The notes under the pieces are model-generated. The model saw only the letters and a list, made by a program, of their open reading frames with translations, was not told the DNA's origin and searched no databases. The position numbers and the translations under genes were made by a program. From Schistosoma haematobium (taxonomy: Eukaryota > Platyhelminthes > Trematoda > Strigeidida > Schistosomatidae): DNA of 64,000 bases. This document shows positions 1 through 14,600 of the stretch, piece after piece (within the stretch, counting starts at the first letter, position 1; each line of letters begins with the position of its first letter). The stretch lies in contig NC_067200.1 in NCBI RefSeq assembly GCF_000699445.3, positions 14,221,256 to 14,285,255 on the forward strand. Direction: 5' to 3'.

Positions 1-1262
1 TAATTGCATATTTTTAGTATAGGCTAGTTGAAATTAAAACATTGTCACGGTTCCCTTTGGTTCGTCACGCATGAGGATGGTGCACAAGTAATCTTGACTG
101 TACGTATACTCATCGGTGAGCTTATTATCGTATCACTTAATATCGCTTTCAAAGGCTCCAAGACTGACCTGCCGGGGACGTGATTCATTTCCTACGGGAT
201 GAGAAACTATTTACACTTGATTAGTCGATGATTAATCACCAAGCTCCGCCAACTGCAACCACCATATCACGGTTCAACATTGCGCAGGTAATGTCGCGTA
301 ACTTATTAAAGGGATCACATTGCTAATCACTGTATAGAATTCAATCAGACGAACGATAATTTTGACATAGAATAAATTGATTACCAATTGATGATTAATC
401 AGTTTGAAGTGAGCATCAGTAATATGTGAGGTCGATCACGATCCAATTAGCTCACTGGTACGGTGGTTGACTGTTACACTGTGCCACACGAGTTGTTTTC
501 CGTAAAACACCTCAGTATCCTCAAATCTGTGGATACACATTTCTGATGAGTGAAGAACTGCACGAAACATCAATCCATAGCAACTTGTCCACCACACTCA
601 ACTAACACAATTTCGCACCCCTATGTGTTATATGGTAGTTTGTGCCACTCAGGTTAGCGGCCAAAGAGCAACTTGATCGATGACATTCTACGAACATTAG
701 AAACGTGTCATTTGCTGGACCGCTCAACACTTAGTGACCAGTCCGTGAGAAATGAAGAAATGAGTAGTGTAAAGTTTAGTGCGAATACACGTGTTCTTCT
801 CAAACTAGTATGTGAACATGACAATAACGATAGTTTATGTGTTTCACACAATTCCTCTCTTAACTACTTGTTGGTTGTCTCATTGAACTGGTCGTAGTAG
901 GAAATGAGTTTGCGAAATATATTTCCCAGTGCAATATTCGTGAGCCACCCTGAACATGCTGTTCAAATATACCATTTGCGATAATCTCCAGTATTTCTTC
1001 GAAGAGTTTAGGCAGAATCGACAATGAGCTATCACTTATCGATACAGCGATTGCTGATACAAATACTTACATGTTGTTCGTGATACGTTTGCAACAAAAT
1101 TTCTGTAAATCTAGCCGATATGGTAGTCATCCTCACGTCCAAAATGTGGGTTTGAACACGCGTATTGCTTAATTCAGGTCCTGACATGAATTCGGAAGCA
1201 TGAGATGGAAGAAAGATCAAAAATTCGCCTTAACAAATTACTCTGACTTCCTTATTCCAAAA

Positions 1263-1264
<2 letters not shown>

Positions 1265-1296
<32 letters not shown>
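1265..1296. repeat. (TA)n microsatellite, unit 1
   Basis: 32 bp of pure TA. The copy in the next unit (5630-5661) has the same length, which supports very recent duplication because such runs mutate fast. Confidence 0.95.
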
Positions 1297-1301
<5 letters not shown>

Positions 1302-1437
1302 GTAGGATGGGAAGCATAACAACAGAACTTAATGGCTAAGAAAACTGTGTCCATTACCTTTCCTCGTCAAAACAGCATATCACATACTCGAAACAAATAT
1401 GTGTGTAAATATATCATTTCACTTTCTATATTTCCAG

Positions 1438-1473
1438 AAGAAGGAAGAAAGAACGCCAGAAGGAAAAATAAGG
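1438..1473 (+). CDS. Gene 1 36-nt micro-exon, unit 1 (a)
   Basis: Acceptor TTTCTATATTTCCAG, donor GTATTT (weaker than most here). Phase 1-1; encodes the strongly basic peptide [11 protein letters not shown]. Identical copy at 5803. Confidence 0.65.
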
Positions 1474-4400
1474 GTATTTATTAGTTGTGTGTGTAATCCA
1501 TGTTTCTTAAACTATTGATACCTTCCACACCATACATTGTTTCGACCGCTACGTTCGGCTCAATGCATTCATCATACATTGTTCATGCAAAACTGAACAA
1601 CATAACTGACACATCGGAACCGTATAATCTACTGTAAAACAAGTAGACCTTCGTCATTTTCCCAATGATCAGCAACACGTGTTGTCAAGAAAGTTACTAC
1701 ACGGACCAATATCAAGTAACACCAGATCAACTTCAAAAACATAGATGCCACGAAATAATCTGCCTGTCATCTTGTTTATCTATGTCGTCTTAAACAATTA
1801 ATTGGATGCCAATTGCACTCATGATAGGCTATTTATTTAAAGGGACCGTGAAAACACGTCTGAACAGTCTGAATCTTGAATATCTTTCAAAAAGCAGAAC
1901 ATCCAATCCATCCAGAAGCTTTTATTGTTATGTTTACATCATCACACATAACCACGAATTATCAATAGCATTCCAGATTAAATAATGTGTTCGAATGTAA
2001 TAGTCACTGTACACTGACTTGTTCTTGCAAATTATTTCTTGCTTTATTACAATATAATTAAAAGTCGGAATTTCGATTCTGCTCATACCACTCAGTGTTT
2101 GTTATTCGACTTCAAACAATAGTGTTGTTTCAACATGATCAGTAACTTGCCATACGGGATTCACCAAAGCGTCATGTGTAATTGATTGCTCACAACACAT
2201 AAAACGTTGAGAACAAAGAAAGTCAACATGTATATGTGACACTCAACAAATGGCTTGACATTAACTCTCCACTCAGGATGATAAATGAAATCAAAAATAT
2301 ACATTTTTCCTCAATAGAAGGTAGACAAAATGGGAAGGCGGATGGGCGAAAACGTAAGTGTATTTGCACACATTTCGTTTCAATTCAACTTCAGATAACA
2401 CGTTTCCACTCATTTGTTTACTAGAAGAAAGAGAATGTTTTCTGTAAATAACTGGAGAGTGATGTATACGTTGGTTAAACGTACTAGGGTCAGATTTTGG
2501 AAAAATGAAGTTTGAAGTGATTTTTGATCGAAATGAGGCGACGGTAAACCATGAACAAGAAGCCCACAAACGTCTACAAAGTTCATGAGAATATCTTACG
2601 CTCAATACTATTGAGCAGTAATAAGCATGAGATTATACAAACAAAGAAATGATCGTTGGGTAGTTGTGTTAAATTATGATCCGACAAACATCAATAATTG
2701 TTGTGAACTGATATCATGGGTGCTCTCACCTTTTATTCATGTCTGGTTAACCGACATACATTGAAATTCTATTGTGAATAGATGTGATTTCACTCGGATT
2801 GCCTACAATTTCTTTACCAGGAAAGCAAAGATTAAAAGCAAAAAGTAAGTGTTTTCATATTTCATACATTTGACTTAAACACACATGTTCAATTTTATTC
2901 GAAATGGCCTCCGACTTCCACTTGCGTTGATTCATTTCACATGCCATTCACGGTGACGGCTTCGCAAAGCCGCTCTCCCCACCTGTATTTCGCTTCTCAA
3001 GTAACACGTGAAATCGTAGTGATCAAACACTGTTTGACTAATTCCACGTTCAAGTGAGATCATGCAACTTTTGTGGAGAGGGTCAGTTCGTTCGAGTTCA
3101 TGCTTACTGATTGTTCTCATCAAGTCCGTAATAATTTCAAGACTACTTCAACATTTATTCGTGCACTGCAATACAAATAGTCCCCTAATTAACCATTTGT
3201 TCTCTTCAATTGATCGGAAGATACCCGTTTTGTGAGCTGTGAAAAAATCGTTTCTGATGTTTTTACTTCCCTCTCCTAAACTGATAAATTTTGCATCGTA
3301 TGTAAATGTAAAGCGAATAATGAATGATGTTGTTTAATTTTCACCATAGGAATTCGACAAGAAGAAGCAACTAAGCATGAAGAACAGAGTAAGTATTCCA
3401 ATGATTTTATTTAGAGTTCATTCACTTTTAATGTTCAGCTGGTATTCAGATATGTTTCCCAATCACCCGCATGCAACGAAAACACATGAAATATTCTGTG
3501 TGAAGATGCGTGTTATAGGTCGTTCCGTTCAAATGAACGATGTCGTCACTAAAGGATCTGGTAACACTGATTTTGTGCTTGAGTACCTTTCCGTGAAATC
3601 GTGTTCTCCAGGGTGAATGAACACACTGCTTTTGTTTTTAGGAAATTCCCAGTTCAAACTGTGTAAATTAGTGAGCTCTAGACCCACTTCCACGAGCGAT
3701 AAACGGTCAATTATGTCATTGTATAATCTGATGAATTCTTCTCCTCCATAACAACATGTCCAACCCCACACTGCATGTCGCCTATTTGACTGGCAGACAG
3801 CTTGATCGTGTCTTCATGACCACCGTTTTTTGTCAGTCACGTGAGAAAACGCACAAATTCCCACAATTCTAGTCTGTAATCAACGCTCTTCTGAATTACC
3901 TTGTTATTTTTGACAGCAATTAACGTTTAACCTTATAAGTATCAAATGTAAGAGTCATTCTCACCATAATAAAGCAGTAAGATATAATCAACTACAACTT
4001 TTCGGGGCGAAGATTTGTGGAGATTGTGGTACTTTTGACATTTGGATCCACGAGTCAATCTAAGCTGGACTACAAATGAAACCTGGAAGCACTGGACTGC
4101 CGTTTCGCACTGGTATGTGACTCCTCAGCAGTCGGCACTCACGATCTCGTACGCCGGATCCCAAACCAGGATACTCGGTCTCACGCGTCAACGCTCAACG
4201 TCTAGACTAGTGGACCTACATCAAATGGTGCTAATATTTAACCTCAAAATATAAATGATCTTGCACAACATTTCTTCCAATATCTGAAGCCGATAAATGC
4301 ATCAACCAGATACGGATTGAACTCCACTGGTCACGGCTTCTCACTAGAATTGCAGGAAGCAATTTTAATTGCATATTTTTAGTATAGGCTAGTTGAAATT

Positions 4401-5627
4401 AAAACATTGTCACGGTTCCCTTTGGTTCGTCACGCATGAGGATGGTGCACAAGTAATCTTGACTGTACGTATACTCATCGGTGAGCTTATTATCGTATCA
4501 CTTAATATCGCTTTCAAAGGCTCCAAGACTGACCTGCCGGGGACGTGATTCATTTCCTACGGGATGAGAAACTATTTACACTTGATTAGTCGATGATTAA
4601 TCACCAAGCTCCGCCAACTGCAACCACCATATCACGGTTCAACATTGCGCAGGTAATGTCGCGTAACTTATTAAAGGGATCACATTGCTAATCACTGTAT
4701 AGAATTCAATCAGACGAACGATAATTTTGACATAGAATAAATTGATTACCAATTGATGATTAATCAGTTTGAAGTGAGCATCAGTAATATGTGAGGTCGA
4801 TCACGATCCAATTAGCTCACTGGTACGGTGGTTGACTGTTACACTGTGCCACACGAGTTGTTTTCCGTAAAACACCTCAGTATCCTCAAATCTGTGGATA
4901 CACATTTCTGATGAGTGAAGAACTGCACGAAACATCAATCCATAGCAACTTGTCCACCACACTCAACTAACACAATTTCGCACCCCTATGTGTTATATGG
5001 TAGTTTGTGCCACTCAGGTTAGCGGCCAAAGAGCAACTTGATCGATGACATTCTACGAACATTAGAAACGTGTCATTTGCTGGACCGCTCAACACTTAGT
5101 GACCAGTCCGTGAGAAATGAAGAAATGAGTAGTGTAAAGTTTAGTGCGAATACACGTGTTCTTCTCAAACTAGTATGTGAACATGACAATAACGATAGTT
5201 TATGTGTTTCACACAATTCCTCTCTTAACTACTTGTTGGTTGTCTCATTGAACTGGTCGTAGTAGGAAATGAGTTTGCGAAATATATTTCCCAGTGCAAT
5301 ATTCGTGAGCCACCCTGAACATGCTGTTCAAATATACCATTTGCGATAATCTCCAGTATTTCTTCGAAGAGTTTAGGCAGAATCGACAATGAGCTATCAC
5401 TTATCGATACAGCGATTGCTGATACAAATACTTACATGTTGTTCGTGATACGTTTGCAACAAAATTTCTGTAAATCTAGCCGATATGGTAGTCATCCTCA
5501 CGTCCAAAATGTGGGTTTGAACACGCGTATTGCTTAATTCAGGTCCTGACATGAATTCGGAAGCATGAGATGGAAGAAAGATCAAAAATTCGCCTTAACA
5601 AATTACTCTGACTTCCTTATTCCAAAA

Positions 5628-5666
<39 letters not shown>

Positions 5667-8600
5667 GTAGGATGGGAAGCATAACAACAGAACTTAATGG
5701 CTAAGAAAACTGTGTCCATTACCTTTCCTCGTCAAAACAGCATATCACATACTCGAAACAAATATGTGTGTAAATATATCATTTCACTTTCTATATTTCC
5801 AGAAGAAGGAAGAAAGAACGCCAGAAGGAAAAATAAGGGTATTTATTAGTTGTGTGTGTAATCCATGTTTCTTAAACTATTGATACCTTCCACACCATAC
5901 ATTGTTTCGACCGCTACGTTCGGCTCAATGCATTCATCATACATTGTTCATGCAAAACTGAACAACATAACTGACACATCGGAACCGTATAATCTACTGT
6001 AAAACAAGTAGACCTTCGTCATTTTTCCCAATGATCAGCAACACGTGTTGTCAAGAAAGTTACTACACGGACCAATATCAAGTAACACCAGATCAACTTC
6101 AAAAACATAGATGCCACGAAATAATCTGCCTGTCATCTTGTTTATCTATGTCGTCTTAAACAATTAATTGGATGCCAATTGCACTCATGATAGGCTATTT
6201 ATTTAAAGGGACCGTGAAAACACGTCTGAACAGTCTGAATCTTGAATATCTTTCAAAAAGCAGAACATCCAATCCATCCAGAAGCTTTTATTGTTATGTT
6301 TACATCATCACACATAACCACGAATTATCAATAGCATTCCAGATTAAATAATGTGTTCGAATGTAATAGTCACTGTACACTGACTTGTTCTTGCAAATTA
6401 TTTCTTGCTTTATTACAATATAATTAAAAGTCGGAATTTCGATTCTGCTCATACCACTCAGTGTTTGTTATTCGACTTCAAACAATAGTGTTGTTTCAAC
6501 ATGATCAGTAACTTGCCATACGGGATTCACCAAAGCGTCATGTGTAATTGATTGCTCACAACACATAAAACGTTGAGAACAAAGAAAGTCAACATGTATA
6601 TGTGACACTCAACAAATGGCTTGACATTAACTCTCCACTCAGGATGATAAATGAAATCAAAAATATACATTTTTCCTCAATAGAAGGTAGACAAAATGGG
6701 AAGGCGGATGGGCGAAAACGTAAGTGTATTTGCACACATTTCGTTTCAATTCAACTTCAGATAACACGTTTCCACTCATTTGTTTACTAGAAGAAAGAGA
6801 ATGTTTTCTGTAAATAACTGGAGAGTGATGTATACGTTGGTTAAACGTACTAGGGTCAGATTTTGGAAAAATGAAGTTTGAAGTGATTTTTGATCGAAAT
6901 GAGGCGACGGTAAACCATGAACAAGAAGCCCACAAACGTCTACAAAGTTCATGAGAATATCTTACGCTCAATACTATTGAGCAGTAATAAGCATGAGATT
7001 ATACAAACAAAGAAATGATCGTTGGGTAGTTGTGTTAAATTATGATCCGACAAACATCAATAATTGTTGTGAACTGATATCATGGGTGCTCTCACCTTTT
7101 ATTCATGTCTGGTTAACCGACATACATTGAAATTCTATTGTGAATAGATGTGATTTCACTCGGATTGCCTACAATTTCTTTACCAGGAAAGCAAAGATTA
7201 AAAGCAAAAAGTAAGTGTTTTTCATATTTCATACATTTGACTTAAACACACATGTTCAATTTTATTCGAAATGGCCTCCGACTTCCACTTGCGTTGATTC
7301 ATTTCACATGCCATTCACGGTGACGGCTTCGCAAAGCCGCTCTCCCCACCTGTATTTCGCTTCTCAAGTAACACGTGAAATCGTAGTGATCAAACACTGT
7401 TTGACTAATTCCACGTTCAAGTGAGATCATGCAACTTTTGTGGAGAGGGTCAGTTCGTTCGAGTTCATGCTTACTGATTGTTCTCATCAAGTCCGTAATA
7501 ATTTCAAGACTACTTCAACATTTATTCGTGCACTGCAATACAAATAGTCCCCTAATTAACCATTTGTTCTCTTCAATTGATCGGAAGATACCCGTTTTGT
7601 GAGCTGTGAAAAATCGTTTCTGATGTTTTTACTTCCCTCTCCTAAACTGATAAATTTTGCATCGTATGTAAATGTAAAGCGAATAATGAATGATGTTGTT
7701 TAATTTTCACCATAGGAATTCGACAAGAAGAAGCAACTAAGCATGAAGAACAGAGTAAGTATTCCAATGATTTTATTTAGAGTTCATTCACTTTTAATGT
7801 TCAGCTGGTATTCAGATATGTTTCCCAATCACCCGCACGCAACGAAAACACATGAAATATTCTGTGTGAAGATGCGTGTTATAGGTCGTTCCGTTCAAAT
7901 GAACGATGTCGTCACTAAAGGATCTGGTAACACTGATTTTGTGCTTGAGTACCTTTCCGTGAAATCGTGTTCTCCAGGGTGAATGAACACACTGCTTTTG
8001 TTTTTAGGAAATTCCCAGTTCAAACTGTGTAAATTAGTGAGCTCTAGACCCACTTCCACGAGCGATAAACGGTCAATTATGTCATTGTATAATCTGATGA
8101 ATTCTTCTCCTCCATAACAACATGTCCAACCCCACACTGCATGTCGCCTATTTGACTGGCAGACAGCTTGATCGTGTCTTCATGACCACCGTTTTTTGTC
8201 AGTCACGTGAGAAAACGCACAAATTCCCACAATTCTAGTCTGTAATCAACGCTCTTCTGAATTACCTTGTTATTTTTGACAGCAATTAACGTTTAACCTT
8301 ATAAGTATCAAATGTAAGAGTCATTCTCACCATAATAAAGCAGTAAGATATAATCAACTACAACTTTTCGGGGCGAAGATTTGTGGAGATTGTGGCACTT
8401 TTGACATTTGGATCCACGAGTCAATCTAAGCTGGACTACAAATGAAACCTGGAAGCACTGGACTGCCGTTTCGCACTGGTATGTGACTCCTCAGCAGTCG
8501 GCACTCACGATCTCGTACGCCGGATCCCAAACCAGGATACTCGGTCTCACGCGTCAACGCTCAACGTCTAGACTAGTGGACCTACATCAAATGGTGCTAA

Positions 8601-11600
8601 TATTTAACCTCAAAATATAAATGATCTTGCACAACATTTCTTCCAATATCTGAAGCCGATAAATGCATCAACCAGATACGGATTGAACTCCACTGGTCAC
8701 GGCTTCTCACTAGAATTGCAGGAAACAATTTTAATTGCATATTTTTAGTATAGGCTAGTTGAAATTAAAACATTGTCACGGTTCCCTTTGGTTCGTCACG
8801 CATGAGGATGGTGCACAAGTAATCTTGACTGTACGTATACTCATCGGTGAGCTTATTATCGTATCACTTAATATCGCTTTCAAAGGCTCCAAGACTGACC
8901 TGCCGGGGACGTGATTCATTTCCTACGGGATGAGAAACTATTTACACTTGATTAGTCGATGATTAATCACCAAGCTCCGCCAACTGCAACCACCATATCA
9001 CGGTTCAACATTGCGCAGGTAATGTCGCGTAACTTATTAAAGGGATCACATTGCTAATCACTGTATAGAATTCAATCAGACGAACGATAATTTTGACATA
9101 GAATAAATTGATTACCAATTGATGATTAATCAGTTTGAAGTGAGCATCAGTAATATGTGAGGTCGATCACGATCCAATTAGCTCACTGGTACGGTGGTTG
9201 ACTGTTACACTGTGCCACACGAGTTGTTTTCCGTAAAACACCTCAGTATCCTCAAATCTGTGGATACACATTTCTGATGAGTGAAGAACTGCACGAAACA
9301 TCAATCCATAGCAACTTGTCCACCACACTCAACTAACACAATTTCGCACCCCTATGTGTTATATGGTAGTTTGTGCCACTCAGGTTAGCGGCCAAAGAGC
9401 AACTTGATCGATGACATTCTACGAACATTAGAAACGTGTCATTTGCTGGACCGCTCAACACTTAGTGACCAGTCCGTGAGAAATGAAGAAATGAGTAGTG
9501 TAAAGTTTAGTGCGAATACACGTGTTCTTCTCAAACTAGTATGTGAACATGACAATAACGATAGTTTATGTGTTTCACACAATTCCTCTCTTAACTACTT
9601 GTTGGTTGTCTCATTGAACTGGTCGTAGTAGGAAATGAGTTTGCGAAATATATTTCCCAGTGGAATTTTCTCCTCTTCCTAACGGATGAATTTTGCATCG
9701 TATGTAAATGTAAAGCGAATAATGAATGATGTTGTTTAATTTTCACCATAGGAATTCGACAAGAAGAAGCAACTAAGCATGAAGAACAGAGTAAGTATTC
9801 CAATGATTTTATTTAGAGTTCATTCACTTTTAATGTTCAGCTGGTATTCAGATATGTTTCCCAATCACCCGCATGCAACGAAAACACATGAAATATTCTG
9901 TGTGAAGATGCGTGTTATAGGTCGTTCCGTTCAAATGAACGATGTCGTCACTAAAGGATCTGGTAACACTGATTTTGTGCTTGAGTACCTTTCCGTGAAA
10001 TCGTGTTCTCCAGGGTGAATGAACACACTGCTTTTGTTTTTAGGAAATTCCCAGTTCAAACTGTGTAAATTAGTGAGCTCTAGACCCACTTCCACGAGCG
10101 ATAAACGGTCAATTATGTCATTGTTTAATCTGATGAATTCTTCTCCTCCATAACAACATGTCCAACCCCACACTGCATGTCGCCTATTTGACTGGCAGAC
10201 AGCTCAATTATGTCTGGATGGCCGCTTGTTTTCTTGTTGTATGTGATGTGAATATTCGAACTTTTTAAAGTTTACTTTTGCCACTGTTCCGTCGTTCATT
10301 ACCCACGTTCTCTCTAATATTCACACTAGTTTTATCAACTGAATAGCGTATTATTTTATTGGGCAGGTTTTTGAGTCTTCTGACATTCTTTTCATTGAAG
10401 CTCGCTTATGTGATTAACGTGCGGATTGTTGTTCAGATTACGTTGGTGTGATGAACGGCGCGTTAACACTTAGCGTGTGATATACATTCAAAACGCGCTA
10501 TAACTGTCTGTATTTTGGATTCACGAACATTTGTATGCAATCATTTGTCGACTGAAGCGGTATTAATCACTGGATAATAATAACACTCCATTGCTTCTCA
10601 TGTTGGAGAAAACACAGTTCTCTGGTAAGCGAACAGCGCTTGTGATAAAATCATTAATGAAAACACCGATCTCATGTGTCTGAGTAAAGAAGGAATGTAC
10701 AAGCAATAGTTGAGGCACATCAATCAGCAACATTACCTTAATAGACTAAATACAACATTAAAAAGTATGTTGGATTTGTATTGCATAGATCAATTCACAT
10801 ACTTGTTTTCATAATCTCCACTGTGAAGGCCACTCAGTTGCAATGAGTCACGTCGAAATCTGTCGGTGCACCGATGAAATAATGACAGCTTGCCATTTAC
10901 ATTCTCAGATACGGATTATTTACGCGCACAGTACTCTGACCGATTTCGATAAATAGCGCAGTACCAACTCACATTTAAATTTATCGCACAGGTTACAAGT
11001 TTTAGTGATGACAGGTGTTCATAATCGGATCATGGGAGTACATATTTGATCACATGTGCATACGGTTTCCGTAGAGTTGACCTGAAAATGTGTTGATATT
11101 CTAATCTTGCCGTGTGCATGAATTGGTATTCTAATAATCGGATGAAATTCGTCGCTAACCACTAGGGAATAAATTTTGTTTTGTGAAAACACTTGAAAAT
11201 TGATTAAATTTACATACATGCACAATTAGGATTCAGATTGGTGATCTTGTGGTTAGATGCTCGCATTCAGTTAGTTCACCATGAGAGCTATTCAGAAGTC
11301 TCATTCACAATGAAAGCAGCTGACTGTTAATCATCGTTCTAAATGATGTGTTGGCAAACATCAATCATTGACCTGAGCTAATATCGTGGGTGCTCCTACC
11401 TTTTATTCGTGTCTGGTTAACCAATAAACACTGAAGTTCTATTATGAATACATGTGATTTCAATTTGATTGCCTATAATTATTTCCTTAGGAAGACAAAA
11501 AATTATTGATGCTAGTAAGTCATTTTTGCGTTCCATGATTGTACTGTGTGACTGTTTTGAAAATGTCTTCAGTTTCTACATTTTCTTCGATGTGTTTTAT

Positions 11601-14600
11601 CTTAATTTGAAGATTGTTTTTTCGATTGTGCTTTTTTCGATGTATCTCCATGTTTGTCGTCCTTGATATTGTGTGTTATGTCAACTTGTTTCATTTAACA
11701 TTTTTCATTTATTAGTGGATCGAAGAACATATATTATGAATTTGGTTGGTTAGTCGGCTTATTTTTCAGAATTTTTTATCAGTTCTATTACATTTCCTTG
11801 ATAGGTGTTTCTTGTTTTTCATCGACATTCCCATTACATTTTATGCAACATGAATTTTGCTCATGGGGAGAATTAACGTAAATAGTGATATTGCAGCGAT
11901 TTTTCTGTTTCTCATGTCTTTTCATATGAATATGATGACATGTCTTTAAAAGCGGTTTTAAATAGCCATCAATATCAGTATCATCTTCGTTATGAACAAC
12001 AGGGCGTCTGTTTCACTTTTAATTATAAACACTCCGAACACTTTGCTTTTCATACACACATAAATTACTTATATATTGCTGGAACATTCTATTCATAATA
12101 GCATAACTTTTGTTTTTATACTAAAGGTGGAGCGTCAGGAAGATCTGATATACAAATACCACGTAAACGATGATATGTTACTTATACTGATCTATTTACA
12201 TGCATCATATACACTTTGCAAGATAGCTATGATTAAATTCCACATTATTGACTGATTCGTTCAAACAAACTGCAGAAATCCATAGGTCATTTTGTAGCTT
12301 GTCAGTCAACAATTGTGCATAGCGACTGCTCAAGTGACCATCGAACCCATAAGTCTCAGATGTCCCTACGTAGTGATTCGATTGATAATGTTGTGGTGTG
12401 TCTCTCACTTGTATACTCACATCAGCAAAACAACAGTTAATTTGCCTTCGAAAAATTTCCACTACCATTTCAATAGGAAATAAAATGATTTCACACAAGT
12501 AGTTCTAGGTGGTTATTACGTTTAATAAATTAATGAACGGGCAAAGACCTCGTCGCTTCTGTTTATAATAATTACAAACATAACAAACGAGTATATCATG
12601 TCAAAGTACTCCACGTCCCCAAGAATTGCGGACAACCCGAGATATTCCTTAATACCAGGTTTCACACTTTAGGCAAAATGAGTATTGCAAGGTAGAATTT
12701 TCTGTATGACACATCTTCCATTGACAACGCAAGATTCACAAATTATTTCATTGGACTGCGTTAATGCTTGATCCCTTGAAGTATGTGATAAGTATTCTAG
12801 ACTAATAATATTAACCATAAACATCATCTTCAGTTCTGGTTAATACATAATCAGCACAGATGTTTGTTGTCAGCAAAATCTAGTTAGTAAGTGGAATATA
12901 GCTCTTCAATAGTCAAGTGTACCCCGAGTAAAATCAATGAAATTATTTGTTGAAAGTTTCATACCGATAGTTTCGGTATTTTACATACATTTACGCAACT
13001 ACTTATTTGCTCTATTATAGGTCGTTATTTTGACACGATTTCCGCAAATAAATAGTGTTATTCATATGTAAAAAGTAACACGTAGTATGATCACGTATAT
13101 AGTTTTGAATAATGCTATGTACAACAATGTTTTTCATTTGAATACTTTTATAGAGTCCTACATAATCGTCAACAAAACCGCCGAAAGTACGTGTTCGTTG
13201 CAGTTAATGTTTTCTTAAATGTTTCTGCACGAAAATACTATATTGTCTGCAAGGTAGTTCCGTTTGAATTCTAACGGTTGACAGATTGAAAGCACCGTCA
13301 CTCTGTTCCTTAGACTTGTTAAATCCGGGGGAAGATTAAATCACGAGTAACTTCTGAGACATTAATTAATATTATCTACACATTCTTATGGTATAACGTT
13401 TCAATAACTAGATGATGTATATTCATATTCCTCTTATTATAAGTCTCATTTTGACCTATAATTTATTATTGTACGATTTACTGTTCGTAAGCTATGTTCA
13501 GTTTATTGACTACTGTCTCCCACGTTCACAGACACCTTTTGGCCTTATTGTGTACAAATGTTATTTCCTTTTGTATGGTGCGTTGCGGTCTGTTCTATTG
13601 ATATATAAACCCAGTATGTCTGAAATAAATGATTCAACTCGGTTCGCATAGTGGAAGCTGGTATTGCTGTTCTGGACTCAGGTGGACGGGCTAGGCGGAC
13701 ATAGGACTAATAAGGACGCTAGGCTGCTCATACCGGTCGGACGTCATTGGTTTGACACAGTGCTAGGATTGCATAAGTCACACTTTGATTGGTGGATAAA
13801 TCACGTGATAACTAGCCGAAAATAAAGTGCTAACAAAACCAACTTCATGAAAATTAAAAAGGAACACTTGTTGAAAAAATGTACAAGATACGCATTGTGC
13901 TTTGCGAAAAGTGCCTTTTGCGATTGATCTTTTAAACAGGATGATGTTTATCTCAATAAGTAGGAATCATAAGCCAAACTGTATTTTATCAGTTTATTTA
14001 TTCAAATTATTCTAGTATAAACTATCTCTGACAAGTGGTGGTAGATGTTGAATGAGATCAGTTGTGGATATTTGCAGTTACTATGACCTCGACAACACCT
14101 CGAAATTATGAAGAATCTAGTGTCTGAATTACATGAGAATCTCTTATTTGACTCGTTCTGCATATGAATTTCATTGATGTCAACGATCACTTGATGATGG
14201 CTTTTGCCCAGTATTTTACGATCAGACAACAAAGTGACGAACGTGATTTCAGAGTATACGATAAAAGGCTAACGTTTGATAAATCCAACATCTGATGATA
14301 TAATTTACAACTCGGACAACGAACACATGCACACGATTATAGAGAATCGGCGAAAATAACCACAACTTCGTTCGATTAACTGTTAAACGTCTTGAAAGTA
14401 AACACTCTTTTGAAACGTTAGGTCTTATTTTGAAATGATTTATGGTTACTTACTTACTTAATTACTCTTGCTGCTCCTCGTGGAGTAGTAAGGGCCGCGC
14501 ACCAGCATTCTCCATCCAACCTTGTCCTAGGCAATCATTTCCAGCTCCTTCCAGCTAATATTCATCCTTTTCATATCCACTTCTATTTCCCGACGTAATG

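Larger units (their letters stand above)
1..10200 (+). repeat. Tandem array of 4.37-kb exon-bearing units (2 full + 1 deleted)
   Basis: Unit 1 is 1-4365, unit 2 is 4366-8731, unit 3 starts at 8732 and is cut from about 9660, joining directly to the part that matches 3280 onward, then running to about 10200. Units 1 and 2 are almost identical over their whole length, introns included; differences seen by eye are a handful of substitutions and one-base length changes. Each full unit holds four micro-exons (36, 36, 24, 39 nt) and one antisense SINE. The window opens at an arbitrary place in the unit, so more copies may lie upstream. Confidence 0.95.

Noticed and set aside
3642..3662. 21-nt block after acceptor CTTTTGTTTTTAG with donor GTAAAT, also at 8008, 10044, 51420 and 61584
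   Set aside because: Length and phase fit, but it ends in T, so joining it to the next exon gives TAA or TGA in most of the inferred contexts. Possibly an unused site or a poison exon, but not called.
3529..3771. 80-codon - strand frame (copies at 7895, 9931, 51308 and 61472)
   Set aside because: Conserved between both genes, but so is the surrounding intron; substitutions seem no more constrained than in flanking DNA and no domain is recognisable. Antisense transcription cannot be excluded.
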